Assembly (NCBI RefSeq): GCF_015645385.1
Contig: NZ_JADOET010000001.1
Location: 1-64,000 of the forward strand
Direction: 5' to 3'
Source of the DNA: Winogradskyella marina
GTDB taxonomy: Bacteria; Bacteroidota; Bacteroidia; Flavobacteriales; Flavobacteriaceae
Length of the DNA stretch: 64,000 bases
Part shown: piece by piece, positions 1-9,098 of the stretch
How positions within the stretch are numbered: the first letter of the stretch is position 1
Layout: every line of letters begins with the position of its first letter
The notes under the pieces: model-generated
The model's input: only the letters and a program-made list of their open reading frames with translations
What the model was told of the DNA's origin: nothing
Database searches by the model: none
Program-made: the position numbers and the translations under genes

Positions 1-12
1 AAAGTGGTAATT

Positions 13-319
13 ACGCAGAGATGTGCGGAGGTATCGCGGAGATTCACAGAGCAATTTTGGATAGCGACTTAATAACTTAATAACGAATAACTTTTCCTCA
101 TACTGAAGACTGAAGACTGAAGACTGAAGACTGAAGACTAAAGACTAAAAAGTTACGCGCAAAGGCGCAGAGGCGCAAAGTTAAAATTAAATAGAGATGC
201 ACGGAAGTTTCGCGGAGATTCACAGAGTAATTTGGGATAGCGACTTAATAACTTAATAATGAATAACTTTTTCCTCATACTGAAGACTGAACACTGAACA
301 CTGAACACTGAGACTAAAA
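13..319. repeat. Duplicated intergenic module with heptamer arrays
   Basis: This 300-base stretch has no gene. A module of about 77 bases at 39-115 recurs at 216-292 with few changes (period about 177), each copy preceded by a GC-richer piece of the GAGATGCxCGGAG type. Each copy ends in a 7-bp tandem array: ACTGAAG-type units at 102-150 (seven units) and ACTGAAG/ACTGAAC units at 279-319. The second array ends exactly at the stop codon of the next gene. A related GC-rich piece recurs near 2034-2070. Confidence 0.8.
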
Positions 320-688
320 TCAACCTTTCTTATAAAACCCCTTTTCCTTCAAACCTTCTACTTCTTTTAATATTGAAATAAACACGGCATCATCAATATC
401 ATCGAGTGTTTTGTAACGTAATGATTTTACCACTTTACGATTTTCGGAAATTAAATAGGCATCCCATTGTTTTGATAAATGTGCAGAATGCCAAAAACCA
501 ACGTCCACATAATCTTTGGTTTTATTGATGTAACAAATTGGACGTTTACCGATGTAATAGCATGGCATTCTCCACTTGTATAACAAATCGGCTTCTGGTA
601 AAGTATGTTCTACCAGTACTTGCAAATGCATGATTATGGATTTGAAAGGTTCGGGTTGTTTTAGGATGTGTGCTTCTGCCGGATTCAC
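320..688 (-). CDS. DUF1801 (YdhG-like) domain protein
   Basis: A 122-residue soluble protein with no signal peptide. The sequence PEADLLYKWRMPCYY followed by ICYINKTKDYVDVGFWH matches the DUF1801 fold, a small alpha/beta domain of unknown biochemical role. The start codon is GTG (686-688), with no better in-frame ATG before the conserved part. It is transcribed alone and its 3' end touches a heptamer repeat array. Family assignment is fairly sure; function is unknown. Confidence 0.75.
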   Translation of the reverse strand: MNPAEAHILKQPEPFKSIIMHLQVLVEHTLPEADLLYKWRMPCYYIGKRPICYINKTKDYVDVGFWHSAHLSKQWDAYLISENRKVVKSLRYKTLDDIDDAVFISILKEVEGLKEKGFYKKG

Positions 689-915
689 ATTAAATAGTTT
701 TAGTCTTAAGGGTTTATCACTCTAAGTGATTTATCATTTTAAAAAAAGTTGGAGTAAAAATACACCAAATCCTGAAAATAATATGACGACCATTGATGTG
801 ATAATTTTGCAGTCTAAACTAATCTAATTTTTCTATGGAAGTGCTCGCTATGCTAAAACCAAGGCAGCATTTCCTTGCCTGTTTCGACTTTAACAAAGAC
901 ATGGCTTACACGCTA

Positions 916-1269
916 CTAAAAGACACCTAAAATTCCAATCACAATTAGTGCGATTCCGATAATAGTTTTAAAAGGCATTAGTTTATCAGATAATTTTCTC
1001 AAACTCGTTTCTAGAGCAGGTACTTTTCCGAATACATGTGTTAAAAGTAAAATTCCACCTAAAATACTCACAATATTAAATAGCAAACCATCCCAAAACT
1101 CAAGTATGGCTAAAATAATCAGTGCAAGTCCAATGACGGTATCAAAAGGAGCTAAAAACCCAGCGATTTTATTAAAAAAGTTATGTTCACCATCCCATTT
1201 ATCGAGGGTTGCTAGGCCTAATAAAATGCCTCCTGATATATTGGCTATAGCTAAAAGTAATTCGATCAT
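916..1269 (-). CDS. Small four-helix membrane protein
   Basis: A 117-residue very hydrophobic protein. It contains two similar halves, each with a short loop (DKWDGEHNFF and LETSLRKLSDKLMPF) between hydrophobic stretches rich in Gly, Ile and Leu, suggesting four transmembrane helices. The repeated GGILL and IIGIALI segments suggest internal duplication. I do not recognise a named family. It is divergent from the 1377 membrane gene with a 107-base shared upstream region. The 227 bases between this gene and the preceding one show nothing recognisable. Confidence 0.6.
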   Translation of the reverse strand: MIELLLAIANISGGILLGLATLDKWDGEHNFFNKIAGFLAPFDTVIGLALIILAILEFWDGLLFNIVSILGGILLLTHVFGKVPALETSLRKLSDKLMPFKTIIGIALIVIGILGVF

Positions 1270-1350
1270 TGTGGTTCTGTCATTTATAAGTTGATTTATA
1301 AATTTAACGAAATCTTGAAAATAAATTTGCTCAAACCGAATTAATTATTT

Positions 1351-1375
1351 TACTTTGTATTTCAAAGTACTTTAA
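1351..1375 (+). promoter_or_regulatory. Palindromic operator copy 1
   Basis: The 19-base near-palindrome TACTTTGTATTTCAAAGTA overlaps a -7-like TTACTTTG element and stops just before the ATG at 1377. The block ACTTTGnATTTCAAAGT continuing to ACTTTAA is repeated with one mismatch at 2612-2635 in front of creD. The position over the promoter suggests a repressor site. The winged-helix gene at 2254, lying between the two targets, is the obvious candidate binder (inference). Confidence 0.6.
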
Positions 1376-1376
1376 T

Positions 1377-1988
1377 ATGAGCGAAAAAGATTATTTAAAA
1401 GACATTAGTGAGATTAAAAATCTTATGAATAAATCATCACGATTTATTTCCTTGAGTGGCCTGTCTGGAATTCTCGCTGGTGTTTATGCTTTAATTGGAG
1501 CTGCAATTGCATACTGGTTGGTTATGACTTACAGTGGTGGCACTCTATATATATTCCATGGTTGGGTATTTTGGACCTGTATGTTAGTGCTTTCTATGAT
1601 CGCTTTGTTAAGTGCAGTAACAGGTATAATCCTTACCACTAGAAAAGCGAAAAATACAGGTGAAAAAATTTGGGATAATTCTTCAAAACGATTATTATTC
1701 AATTTCTTGGTGCCATTAACCGTTGGTGGAATTTATTGTTTCATTATTTTAAGCCAAGGACGTTACGGCCAAACAGGTGGCTTAATGTTAATCTTTTATG
1801 GCTTAGCTTTGGTGAGTGCTTCTAAATATAGTATTGGAGACATTCAGTATTTAGGATATATTCAAATTATATTAGGCTTAATCGCGAGTTATTATCCTGG
1901 TTATGGGTTCTGGCTTTGGATGATTGGATTTGGTATTATGCATATTGTTTACGGGACTTGGATGCATTTTAAATATGATGCGAAGTGA
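1377..1988 (+). CDS. Conserved flavobacterial membrane protein (CreD-cassette)
   Basis: A 203-residue membrane protein. A short charged N-terminus (about residues 1-22) is followed by about six hydrophobic segments with pairs around residues 25-85 and 105-200. I know of no biochemical function. It lies upstream of a winged-helix regulator and creD, and its start is preceded by the same palindrome as creD, so the three genes probably form a co-regulated cassette. The ATG is placed immediately after the operator, implying a very short leader. Confidence 0.7.
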   Translation: MSEKDYLKDISEIKNLMNKSSRFISLSGLSGILAGVYALIGAAIAYWLVMTYSGGTLYIFHGWVFWTCMLVLSMIALLSAVTGIILTTRKAKNTGEKIWDNSSKRLLFNFLVPLTVGGIYCFIILSQGRYGQTGGLMLIFYGLALVSASKYSIGDIQYLGYIQIILGLIASYYPGYGFWLWMIGFGIMHIVYGTWMHFKYDAK

Positions 1989-2253
1989 AAATTATTCTCG
2001 CGAAGACGCAAAAGGCGCAAAGAAAAAACTAACACAGAGATGCGCAGAGATTACACGGAGATTCGTAGAGAACATGAGAGATGAGAGATGAGAGATGAGA
2101 GATGAGAGATGAGAGAAAAATAAAAAATTCTCGCGAAGGCGGAAAGGCGCAAAGAAAAAAATTATGAAGAGATTGTATAGGAATTAAGGAATTGACCAAA
2201 TACCGCAATAACCTATTACTTTAATTTCTCAAACAAACACTGAACACAGAAAA
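1989..2253. repeat. Intergenic repeats incl. six ATGAGAG heptamers
   Basis: This non-coding stretch has a perfect array of six ATGAGAG units at 2074-2115. It is flanked by two copies of a CTCGCGAAG-xCGxAAAGGCGCAAAG-type piece (about 1994-2022 and 2132-2156) and by a GATGCGCAGAG piece resembling those at 16-50 and 191-226. No open frame of note is seen. Confidence 0.75.
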
Positions 2254-2547
2254 TTGAGCATAATAACCAACATAAATAAACTTTTTGATCATAGAATACG
2301 ACTCGGTATTATGTCTGTATTGATGGTAAACGAGTATGCCGATTTTAAAATGTTGAAAGAATTATTGGGCGCCACAGATGGCAATTTAGCGAGCCATACC
2401 AAAGCTTTAGAAAAGGCTGAATACATTTTAGTTGAAAAACAATTTATAGGTCGAAAACCGAATACGAGATACAGCGTAACTAAACTCGGAAAATTAGAAT
2501 TTCAAAAACATATTGAAGCCCTTGAAAAATTAATCAATAAAACTTAA
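2254..2547 (+). CDS. Winged-helix transcriptional regulator (CreD-associated)
   Basis: A 97-residue DNA-binding protein. The fold runs from about residue 9 (KLFDHRIRLGIMSVL) through a recognition region (LLGATDGNLASHTKALEKAEYI) to a beta wing (QFIGRKPNTRYSVTKLG), typical of the ArsR/MarR-like HTH_34 family found next to creD in Bacteroidota. No metal-binding cysteines are visible. The start is TTG at 2254; a later ATG would delete the first helix. It probably controls the neighbouring membrane gene and creD through the shared palindrome (inference). Confidence 0.8.
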   Translation: MSIITNINKLFDHRIRLGIMSVLMVNEYADFKMLKELLGATDGNLASHTKALEKAEYILVEKQFIGRKPNTRYSVTKLGKLEFQKHIEALEKLINKT

Positions 2548-2555
2548 AATAGACG

Positions 2556-2585
2556 TTTCGACTGCGCTCAACGCAATAGTCGAAA
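2556..2585. repeat. Hairpin repeat with TTTCGACT arms
   Basis: Perfect 8-bp arms TTTCGACT (2556-2563) and AGTCGAAA (2578-2585) enclose a GCGCTCAACGC-containing loop. A related sequence (TGAGCGTAGTCGAAGG) occurs at about 38725-38740. It lies between the winged-helix gene and creD and could also act as a weak terminator. Confidence 0.6.
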
Positions 2586-2610
2586 AATTAAAATCTTTTT
2601 TTTAATCATT

Positions 2611-2635
2611 CACTTTGAATTTCAAAGTACTTTAA
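2611..2635 (+). promoter_or_regulatory. Palindromic operator copy 2 (creD)
   Basis: CACTTTGAATTTCAAAGTA has 8 of 9 arm positions symmetric, with a perfect 15-base core CTTTGAATTTCAAAG. It matches the copy at 1351-1375 and lies 29 bases before the creD start codon, over a -7-like CACTTTG element. Likely binding site for the adjacent winged-helix regulator. Confidence 0.6.
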
Positions 2636-2663
2636 AATCACATCTGTAAAAAACAAAAGCAAC

Positions 2664-4055
2664 ATGGAAAAAATAGAACATCAAAACACCGACAATCAAA
2701 CACCTAATAACCAGCCAAACAAATTTGGTCAATGGTTAAAAACTTCAATCACTGCACGCATGTTAATGGTTGGTGCATTAATACTTGTTCTACTTATTCC
2801 GTTGACATACGTCAATTTACTAATTGAAGAACGTGCCTTTAGACAGCAAGATGTTGTACAAGAAATTAATCAAAAATGGGGGAATGAAGTGATGCTATAT
2901 GGTCCTATTTTAAAAATACCTTATAAATCTTACTCAGAAACATCAACCTTTAACGAAAAAACTAAAACGTATCTAAAAGAAACTAAAACGCATCTGAATT
3001 ATGCTTACATATTTCCAGAAAAATTAAATATAGATGCTTCTGTGAAATCTAAAACCATGCATTTAGGCAATTTTGAATCTGCCGTTTTTACATCAGATAT
3101 AGCTTTAGAGGGAAATTATAAAACACCAACGCTTAGAGATAAAGGTATTAAAGATGAAGATGCCATTTGGGAAAAAGCATCCATCTTATTTAGAACTACC
3201 AACTTAAAAGGTATTAAAAATGAAATGGCAATAAATATAGACGGCACTCCTTACCTTTTTGAAACTAATTATAATGACAATACATCAGCCAACCATTTAG
3301 ATGAATTAGAAACAGGGTTTATAAACGAAGCACTATTAAAAACCAATTTTAAGTTTAACATGAATGTAACTTACGATGGTAGTAAACAAATACAAGCCAT
3401 TCCTGTTGGGAAAACAACAACTATGCAAATGACTTCAAATTGGGCAGATCCTGGATTTATAGGCAACTATTCTCCAAATGATGAAACCAGAAGCATAACA
3501 AAAGAGGGCTTTAAAGTAGATTGGAAAGTGTTATCTATAAACAGAGCGTTTTCGCAAAAATACTTAAAGAAAGTCCCTAATTTAAAACAGTTTGCTTTTG
3601 GTACTAAATTCATAGTTTTAGTAGATGAGTATCAAAAAAGTGAACGTTCCGCTAAATATGGATTCTTAGTTATTGGACTCACTTTTTTAATATTTTTCTT
3701 AATTCAAACCATGAGTAAAATCCATATTCATCCCTTTCAATATTTAATGATTGGTTTGGCTTTAGTCATGTTTTACACCTTATTAGTTTCAATTTCAGAA
3801 CATAGTAATTTCTTAAAGGCCTATGTAATTGCTGGTGTATCTGTAGTATTACTCATAACCCTATATTCTAAATCGATTCTGAGAAATTTTAAATTCTCAG
3901 CATTGATTGGTTTATCACTAACCGCCTTATATGCATTTATTTACGTAATAATTCAACTCGAAAATTATGCTTTATTAGTTGGTAGTATTGGGCTGTTCTC
4001 AATATTAGCGACAGTAATGTTTGTGTCTCGTAAAATTGATTGGAACAACGGATAA
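2664..4055 (+). CDS. creD: CreD family cell envelope integrity protein
   Basis: A 463-residue inner-membrane protein. One N-terminal membrane segment (about residues 32-55) is followed by LLIEERAFRQQDVVQEINQ and WGNEVMLYGPILKIPY, typical CreD sequences. A large periplasmic domain follows (to about residue 325), then a C-terminal block of about five helices. CreD (inner membrane protein of the E. coli cre regulon) affects envelope integrity and beta-lactam or colicin tolerance in enterobacteria; the flavobacterial role is untested. The gene sits in a cassette with the winged-helix regulator and is followed by a hairpin terminator. Confidence 0.9.
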   Translation: MEKIEHQNTDNQTPNNQPNKFGQWLKTSITARMLMVGALILVLLIPLTYVNLLIEERAFRQQDVVQEINQKWGNEVMLYGPILKIPYKSYSETSTFNEKTKTYLKETKTHLNYAYIFPEKLNIDASVKSKTMHLGNFESAVFTSDIALEGNYKTPTLRDKGIKDEDAIWEKASILFRTTNLKGIKNEMAINIDGTPYLFETNYNDNTSANHLDELETGFINEALLKTNFKFNMNVTYDGSKQIQAIPVGKTTTMQMTSNWADPGFIGNYSPNDETRSITKEGFKVDWKVLSINRAFSQKYLKKVPNLKQFAFGTKFIVLVDEYQKSERSAKYGFLVIGLTFLIFFLIQTMSKIHIHPFQYLMIGLALVMFYTLLVSISEHSNFLKAYVIAGVSVVLLITLYSKSILRNFKFSALIGLSLTALYAFIYVIIQLENYALLVGSIGLFSILATVMFVSRKIDWNNG

Positions 4056-4070
4056 TTAGTTAGGGTGATA

Positions 4071-4114
4071 ATCCTCGCTCCTCTTCTCTCCCAAAGGAAT
4101 GAGCGAGGTTTTAT
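4071..4114 (+). terminator. Terminator after creD
   Basis: CCTCGCTC (4073-4080) pairs with GAGCGAGG (4101-4108), followed by TTTTAT. It ends the creD cassette just before the next small membrane gene. Confidence 0.65.
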
Positions 4115-4122
4115 AAAAAAAA

Positions 4123-4428
4123 ATGAAAACATTACATAGCATTATTAACACAGCCAAACTCGTAGGTATAATCAGTTTTATATTTGGAACCTGTTTATTA
4201 ATTTCTTTTTTAATCTACCCTAAAGAGCGATTTATAGTTACCGCTGGCATTCAATTTGTGGGATATGCCACACTAATTAATATTATTCTATGTATCGTTT
4301 TAATTATTACAGCCTGCGTTTATTGGAAATTCAAAATCTTGGTTTTTAAAACTCTCGGACAATTACTCTTAAATATTCCTATTGCTATATGCTACTTTTT
4401 AATAGTCATTAATTATATAAAATTTTAA
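4123..4428 (+). CDS. Small membrane protein, unknown
   Basis: A 101-residue protein with three strongly hydrophobic segments (about residues 13-32, 40-66, 77-98) and no recognised motif. The ATG follows the creD terminator by a few bases. Only one base separates its stop from the next ATG, so it is probably cotranscribed with the two following membrane genes. Function unknown. Confidence 0.65.
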   Translation: MKTLHSIINTAKLVGIISFIFGTCLLISFLIYPKERFIVTAGIQFVGYATLINIILCIVLIITACVYWKFKILVFKTLGQLLLNIPIAICYFLIVINYIKF

Positions 4429-4429
4429 A

Positions 4430-4837
4430 ATGAAATTTCAACTCAACAAAAATTATTTAGTCCTAGCACATAGCTTATTTCTTATAGAATTGGCCATTGC
4501 TTTTATTATCAAAACAGGGTTTATTCGCTATACGTTTGGCGATTATCTCGTTGTTATATTACTATATGCAATTATTAGAGGATGCACCAACTTGAATGTG
4601 AGGGCGTCGAGTTTAGTCGTCCTCTTGATTGCTTATGGCATAGAATTCCTTCAACTTACCCCTTTCTTAACCTACTTTAATTTACAAGATAGCTTGACTG
4701 CTAAACTTATTTTTGGAAGCACATTTCATGTCACAGATTTGTTGGCCTATACACTAGGAATCTTAACCGTTTTGGCTGTAGAATCTTCGATTTCTAAACG
4801 CCTAAAGAAACAAAATATAAGTCTATGGAAACTATAA
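4430..4837 (+). CDS. DUF2809 membrane protein
   Basis: A 135-residue protein with four predicted membrane helices. The pattern of an RYTFGDYLVVILLYA segment, a GIEFLQL segment and a final FHVTDLLAYTLG segment matches DUF2809. The biochemical role is unknown. It overlaps the start of the next membrane gene by 13 bases, which indicates translational coupling. Confidence 0.8.
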   Translation: MKFQLNKNYLVLAHSLFLIELAIAFIIKTGFIRYTFGDYLVVILLYAIIRGCTNLNVRASSLVVLLIAYGIEFLQLTPFLTYFNLQDSLTAKLIFGSTFHVTDLLAYTLGILTVLAVESSISKRLKKQNISLWKL

Positions 4838-5496
4838 AAACAATGATTCAGAATCAATTTAAAACCCTATCGCTAATTACCGTAGCCCTATTTTTTAGTG
4901 GTGTTTTACTCTTGGTTCGTGTAAAACTCAATAAATCTTATTTCTTTTTATTCTTAATCTGGAATCTATTTTTAGCCATCATACCTTACGCTATAACTCT
5001 ATATCTCAATAGCGTATCAGGTTTAAGTAAACTAAAACTTGGCTTTTGGTTTCTGGTTTGGTTAGCTTTTTTGCCCAATGCACCTTATATCGTTACTGAT
5101 CTCATTCATATTAGAATAGGAAACGATTCACTCTTATGGCTCGATGTGTTAGTCGTATTATCATTTGCATTGAGTGGTTTATTACTCTTTTATGTATCCA
5201 TATTAGATATGCAACAATTAATGGTGGTAAGATTAAAAAAGCGTCCTGTTGAAATCTTTAGTATTGTAATTCTTTTTCTATGTGGTTTTGGCGTTTACTT
5301 AGGCCGATTTCTTCGTTATAACTCGTGGGAAATTATAAGCGAACCTCATTATTTATTTATGGATATTGTAAGCATGGTTGTTTCACCTTTTCAGCATTTT
5401 GAAGCCTGGTTATTTACATTTGGTTTTGGAACCTTTTTAGTCATAGGCTTTTGGGTGTTTAAGAATTTTTATCGTCACGACTCAAATTTAAATTGA
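4825..5496 (+). CDS. DUF1361 membrane protein
   Basis: A 223-residue protein with about six hydrophobic helices. The motif FLPNAPYIVTDLIHI in the middle (about residues 88-103) is characteristic of DUF1361. Function is unknown. It starts inside the preceding DUF2809 gene and ends the three-gene membrane cassette at 4123-5496. ATG at 4825. Confidence 0.85.
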   Translation: METIKTMIQNQFKTLSLITVALFFSGVLLLVRVKLNKSYFFLFLIWNLFLAIIPYAITLYLNSVSGLSKLKLGFWFLVWLAFLPNAPYIVTDLIHIRIGNDSLLWLDVLVVLSFALSGLLLFYVSILDMQQLMVVRLKKRPVEIFSIVILFLCGFGVYLGRFLRYNSWEIISEPHYLFMDIVSMVVSPFQHFEAWLFTFGFGTFLVIGFWVFKNFYRHDSNLN

Positions 5497-5556
5497 AGCA
5501 ACAGTCAAATTTCTCGTTATAGTGCTTATCTTTATGTATAAAAATCACAAGTAACC

Positions 5557-7434
5557 ATGAAAAAAATAAACCTCGCAGCTGTTGTATTACTTTTACTGAT
5601 GGCTTGTAAAGACGACAAAAAAACAGAAGTACAGCCCGTAGACATTGGAGATTTTAGTTTTACATCCCCAACCATTAAAGCTAATGAGCCTTTTAAAATC
5701 ACCTATACTGGAGATGGAGACCTCGACGATAGTTTTTATTATCAAGTTAATCATGCTAAACACTATCCTTACGATTTAGAATTTGAAAATAATTCGGCAA
5801 CCATTACGGTTCCAGATAGTATTTCGGTTATTGCGTTTAATTTTAAAGTAGACGATACTTATGACGATAACAATGCGGACGGTTACCTTTTTTCTGTTGT
5901 AAACAGTGAAGGACAAGTAGCAAAAGATGAAGACGCTGCAAAAGAATACTATGCCTTTTCTTCTGGTAAAAACTTTGGTATAACGGGAGATGCTGAAAAT
6001 GCTTTGTCAGCTATTGCGACGACTATTGAAAAGCATCCAGAATTAACTAAAGATTGGATTAATTCTCACTTTTATTTAGCGAGGCAAGTCGATGCTAGTC
6101 AACTTTCAGATCTTGGCGACGCTTATCTTTCAAAATATCAAACCACGAAAATTGAATCTCTTGAAGATTATGAGATGTTATCTCGTATTTATTCCGGTCT
6201 ACGAGATTCTGAACGAAATGACAGTATTCTCAACATTATTTCAGAAAAATATCCCAATAGTAGTTTAGCATTTAGACCAATAATCAATTCTTATTTTGAT
6301 GCCAAAAATTTAGACTCTAAAGAAACTATTTTTAAAACCCACAAAGAAGCAATTTTAAACCATTCAGATGGTAAATACATCATCCAAAATATTGCCTTAG
6401 CTAATTACAACAACGGAAATGAAGACGCTTTTCACGAGTACTTAAACCTAATGGATGATGCGTATTCTAAAGCCTCGATTTATAACAGCATTGCTTGGCC
6501 AAAAGCTGAAAAAGGTGAAGATATTGAAGCTGCCATGGCATTATCAAAACAATCTTTAGATTTGGTTGAAGCTGAACAAGAAGCTCTTAAAAATAAGCCA
6601 GACTTTTACAGCCCTAAGCAATACGAAAACAGCTTAAAACAAACGTATGGTATGTATGCAGACACTTATGCCTTACTAGCTTTTAAAAATGATGATATAA
6701 AGGAAGCCATAACATATCAATCTATTGCGATTGAAGATGATGCTAACGGAGAAATGAACGAACGTTATATTCAGTATTTAATGGCAGATGAACAATATGA
6801 AGCCGTTGTTGAAAACGCTACTGAGTTTATTGAAGAAGGTCGAAGCACTGCAAAACTAAATTCCTATTATTTAGAAGCTGTTAAAAATGTTGATGATACC
6901 AAAGATGCGGATATGATGTTGGCTAAACTTGAAGAAACAGCTAAGGCAGCTGAGATTGAAGCCCTAAAGAAAACACTTATAGACAAAGAGGCACCTGATT
7001 TTACTTTAAAGAATCTAGATGGAGATGACGTTACCTTATCATCTTTAAAAGGCAAAACTGTTATTTTAGATTTTTGGGCAACATGGTGTGGCCCTTGTAT
7101 CGCTTCTTTTCCAGGCATGCAAAAAGCCGTGACTAAATACAAAAACGATGAGACTATAGAATTTCTATTTATAGACACTCTTGAAGATGGTAAAGATCGC
7201 ATAGAAAAAGTATCAAAATTTATATCAGATAATGACTATGATTTTAATGTACTTATTGATCCAAAAGAAGAAAACGGAAATCACACTGTAGCAAATGCTT
7301 TCGATATAACTGGAATACCAACTAAAATCATCATAGGACCAAGTGGAAGAATCAACTTTATATCTGTCGGTTTTAGTGGTTCTGCAGATAAAGAGGTTAG
7401 TAAAATTAATACCATGATAGAAATAATAAACTAA
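5557..7434 (+). CDS. TlpA-like thioredoxin-domain lipoprotein
   Basis: A 625-residue exported lipoprotein: the signal sequence ends in LLMAC with the lipid-bearing Cys at residue 17. Residues about 30-130 form a beta-rich domain. About 130-470 is helical and TPR-like. The C-terminal domain (about 478-625) is a TlpA/ResA thioredoxin with WATWCGPC (Cys 511 and 514) and a later GIPTKI cis-proline loop. It should act in the periplasm, reducing or exchanging disulfides in substrate proteins; the substrate is unknown. The gene is monocistronic and ends at a strong hairpin. Confidence 0.85.
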   Translation: MKKINLAAVVLLLLMACKDDKKTEVQPVDIGDFSFTSPTIKANEPFKITYTGDGDLDDSFYYQVNHAKHYPYDLEFENNSATITVPDSISVIAFNFKVDDTYDDNNADGYLFSVVNSEGQVAKDEDAAKEYYAFSSGKNFGITGDAENALSAIATTIEKHPELTKDWINSHFYLARQVDASQLSDLGDAYLSKYQTTKIESLEDYEMLSRIYSGLRDSERNDSILNIISEKYPNSSLAFRPIINSYFDAKNLDSKETIFKTHKEAILNHSDGKYIIQNIALANYNNGNEDAFHEYLNLMDDAYSKASIYNSIAWPKAEKGEDIEAAMALSKQSLDLVEAEQEALKNKPDFYSPKQYENSLKQTYGMYADTYALLAFKNDDIKEAITYQSIAIEDDANGEMNERYIQYLMADEQYEAVVENATEFIEEGRSTAKLNSYYLEAVKNVDDTKDADMMLAKLEETAKAAEIEALKKTLIDKEAPDFTLKNLDGDDVTLSSLKGKTVILDFWATWCGPCIASFPGMQKAVTKYKNDETIEFLFIDTLEDGKDRIEKVSKFISDNDYDFNVLIDPKEENGNHTVANAFDITGIPTKIIIGPSGRINFISVGFSGSADKEVSKINTMIEIIN

Positions 7435-7446
7435 CATCATCACCAT

Positions 7447-7488
7447 AAAAAAAAGAGGCATCTTAATTAAGAATGCCTCTTTTTTTTA
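7447..7488. terminator. Bidirectional terminator
   Basis: GAGGCAT (7455-7461) pairs with ATGCCTC (7473-7479) around a self-complementary CTTAATTAAG core. The A-run on the left and T-run on the right let it serve both the thioredoxin lipoprotein and the convergent dehydrogenase gene, whose stop codon lies in the T-run. Confidence 0.85.
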
Positions 7489-8688
7489 TTTACCATTTAC
7501 ATAATCTCGTAAATAACTGAATCTTTTTGTCAATTCACCATTTTCAGTAATCTTAGCACGTTTTAAGATGTCGCGTTCATCATTATTAAAGAAAGCAGGT
7601 ATGACATGTTCTAAAAATGTTTCACCAAATCCTTCACTGGCATCTTTTGGTAATTCACATGGCAAATTATCTACAGCCATAACAGTAATCGCACCTTTAG
7701 CATCGTAAGCCACTTCTTTTTCTGTATTAGGATCGTAACCATAAAAAGGATCTGCTATGGTTGACGGTCGTATGGTACTTGCCACAGGACCATCGATATC
7801 ACAAGAAATATCAGCTACCAAATTAATTTTAAAATCCGGATGTTTAGCATCTTCTCTAGTAAACAAATACGGTGCATTATTTCCATAAAAGTGACCTGCA
7901 ATAAAATAATCGGTCTCTTTAGCATAAGGCATAAAATTACTTTCGTAACCCGATGGATCTTTATAAAATTTAAACTTATCTCCTACTTTACCATCGGTTC
8001 GTTTGGCATATTCCATCACATCAGCCATAACATAAACGGGCTCTGTAAATTGAGAGGTTAAATACAAAGCATCACTAATTTGTTTTATTCCTAAATGGTC
8101 TAAAATCTCCTTTGCTCCATAGGCTACTTTGCCTGTTCCTGATAATAAAATTTTAATATTAGGAATGGTGATTTTATCTAATTCAGCTTTAACTTCGTTT
8201 AAATCGGCTAGTGTTTCAACTTTAGGTAATTCAAATAATCCGTCTCGTAATCCCAAAGCTCTAAAACCATTATAGGCGCCTACTAAACCTGCATAACGTC
8301 CAAAACCAATTAAACGCGCATTACTTTTTTTAACAATGGTTTCATGATCGTACATTTCTATGTTTTTCTCTAACATAGCTACTAACAGCTTTCTGTTGTA
8401 TGGTTGCTCTTTAATAGTGTGAGAGAAATAGAAATATTTTTTATTCGGTATTAAATTTTCAATCGGCACTTCTTTTACACCAATCATTACATCAGCATGA
8501 GACACATCATCTAACACTTCAAATCCTAGTGTACTATAGGCTTCATCTGGAAAAATTCTGATATCCGAAGATTCTACAATAAAATTAGCCTTTGGAAATT
8601 GTGCTCTTGCTTCAGCTAAATGCTCAGGTGAAAAGACCACACGTCTATCTGGCGGATTTTTACGTTCTTTTATGATGGCGAATGTCAT
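7486..8688 (-). CDS. Alanine/saccharopine dehydrogenase-family NAD(P) enzyme
   Basis: A 400-residue cytosolic enzyme. The N-terminus MTFAIIKERKNPPDRRVVFSP matches the AlaDh/PNT N-terminal domain shared by alanine dehydrogenase and lysine-forming saccharopine dehydrogenase. KILLSGTGKVAYGAKEIL (from about residue 177) is the Rossmann dinucleotide-binding turn. The C-terminal VADISCDIDGPVASTIRPST segment resembles saccharopine dehydrogenase LYS1-type proteins more than classical alanine dehydrogenase. The exact substrate cannot be decided from sequence. Single gene, with a TTCCCA/TGGGAA hairpin about 25 bases upstream of its start. Confidence 0.75.
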   Translation of the reverse strand: MTFAIIKERKNPPDRRVVFSPEHLAEARAQFPKANFIVESSDIRIFPDEAYSTLGFEVLDDVSHADVMIGVKEVPIENLIPNKKYFYFSHTIKEQPYNRKLLVAMLEKNIEMYDHETIVKKSNARLIGFGRYAGLVGAYNGFRALGLRDGLFELPKVETLADLNEVKAELDKITIPNIKILLSGTGKVAYGAKEILDHLGIKQISDALYLTSQFTEPVYVMADVMEYAKRTDGKVGDKFKFYKDPSGYESNFMPYAKETDYFIAGHFYGNNAPYLFTREDAKHPDFKINLVADISCDIDGPVASTIRPSTIADPFYGYDPNTEKEVAYDAKGAITVMAVDNLPCELPKDASEGFGETFLEHVIPAFFNNDERDILKRAKITENGELTKRFSYLRDYVNGK

Positions 8689-9041
8689 GTTAATGGAATT
8701 ATCATTCCCAAAAAAATGGGAAAATTATAGTTTTCACGAAAATAGTGTGATTAATATTTATGAGCAAATTAATATCATTTAACATCTTATACTAATTACC
8801 GTAATGTATTTCAATTTTAAAGCAACTTCTAGAATTTTCTTGAGCTAAAAATAAAAAGCACAAAGAGACTTTATAATTTAATAAAAAATCATGATTAACA
8901 TTCAACTAAAGCACTGATACAACATAAACTTAAGCCCCCCCTTTTACTTGTTCTTATTTGTAGCATTACGCTCTACCTAGTGGGAGTTTCTCCAAGACAT
9001 AACAAAAAAAATAAGATTAAAATAAAAGCATTTATAAAGAA
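8689..9041. other. Intergenic, AT-rich, no gene seen
   Basis: These 350 bases hold the upstream region of the dehydrogenase gene, including a short hairpin with TTCCCA/TGGGAA arms at 8712-8729, and a run of seven C residues at about 8936. I see no coding frame or RNA gene. Confidence 0.6.
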
Positions 9042-9073
9042 AAACCCAGTGGCTTATGAAGCGCACTGGGTTT
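9042..9073 (-). terminator. Terminator of the M16 peptidase gene
   Basis: AAACCCAGTG (9042-9051) pairs perfectly with CACTGGGTTT (9064-9073). On the minus strand it follows the peptidase stop codon, and the last pairs form a T-rich tail. Confidence 0.8.
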
Positions 9074-9098
9074 ATAATAAAATAGTTTTTTAATGGTT

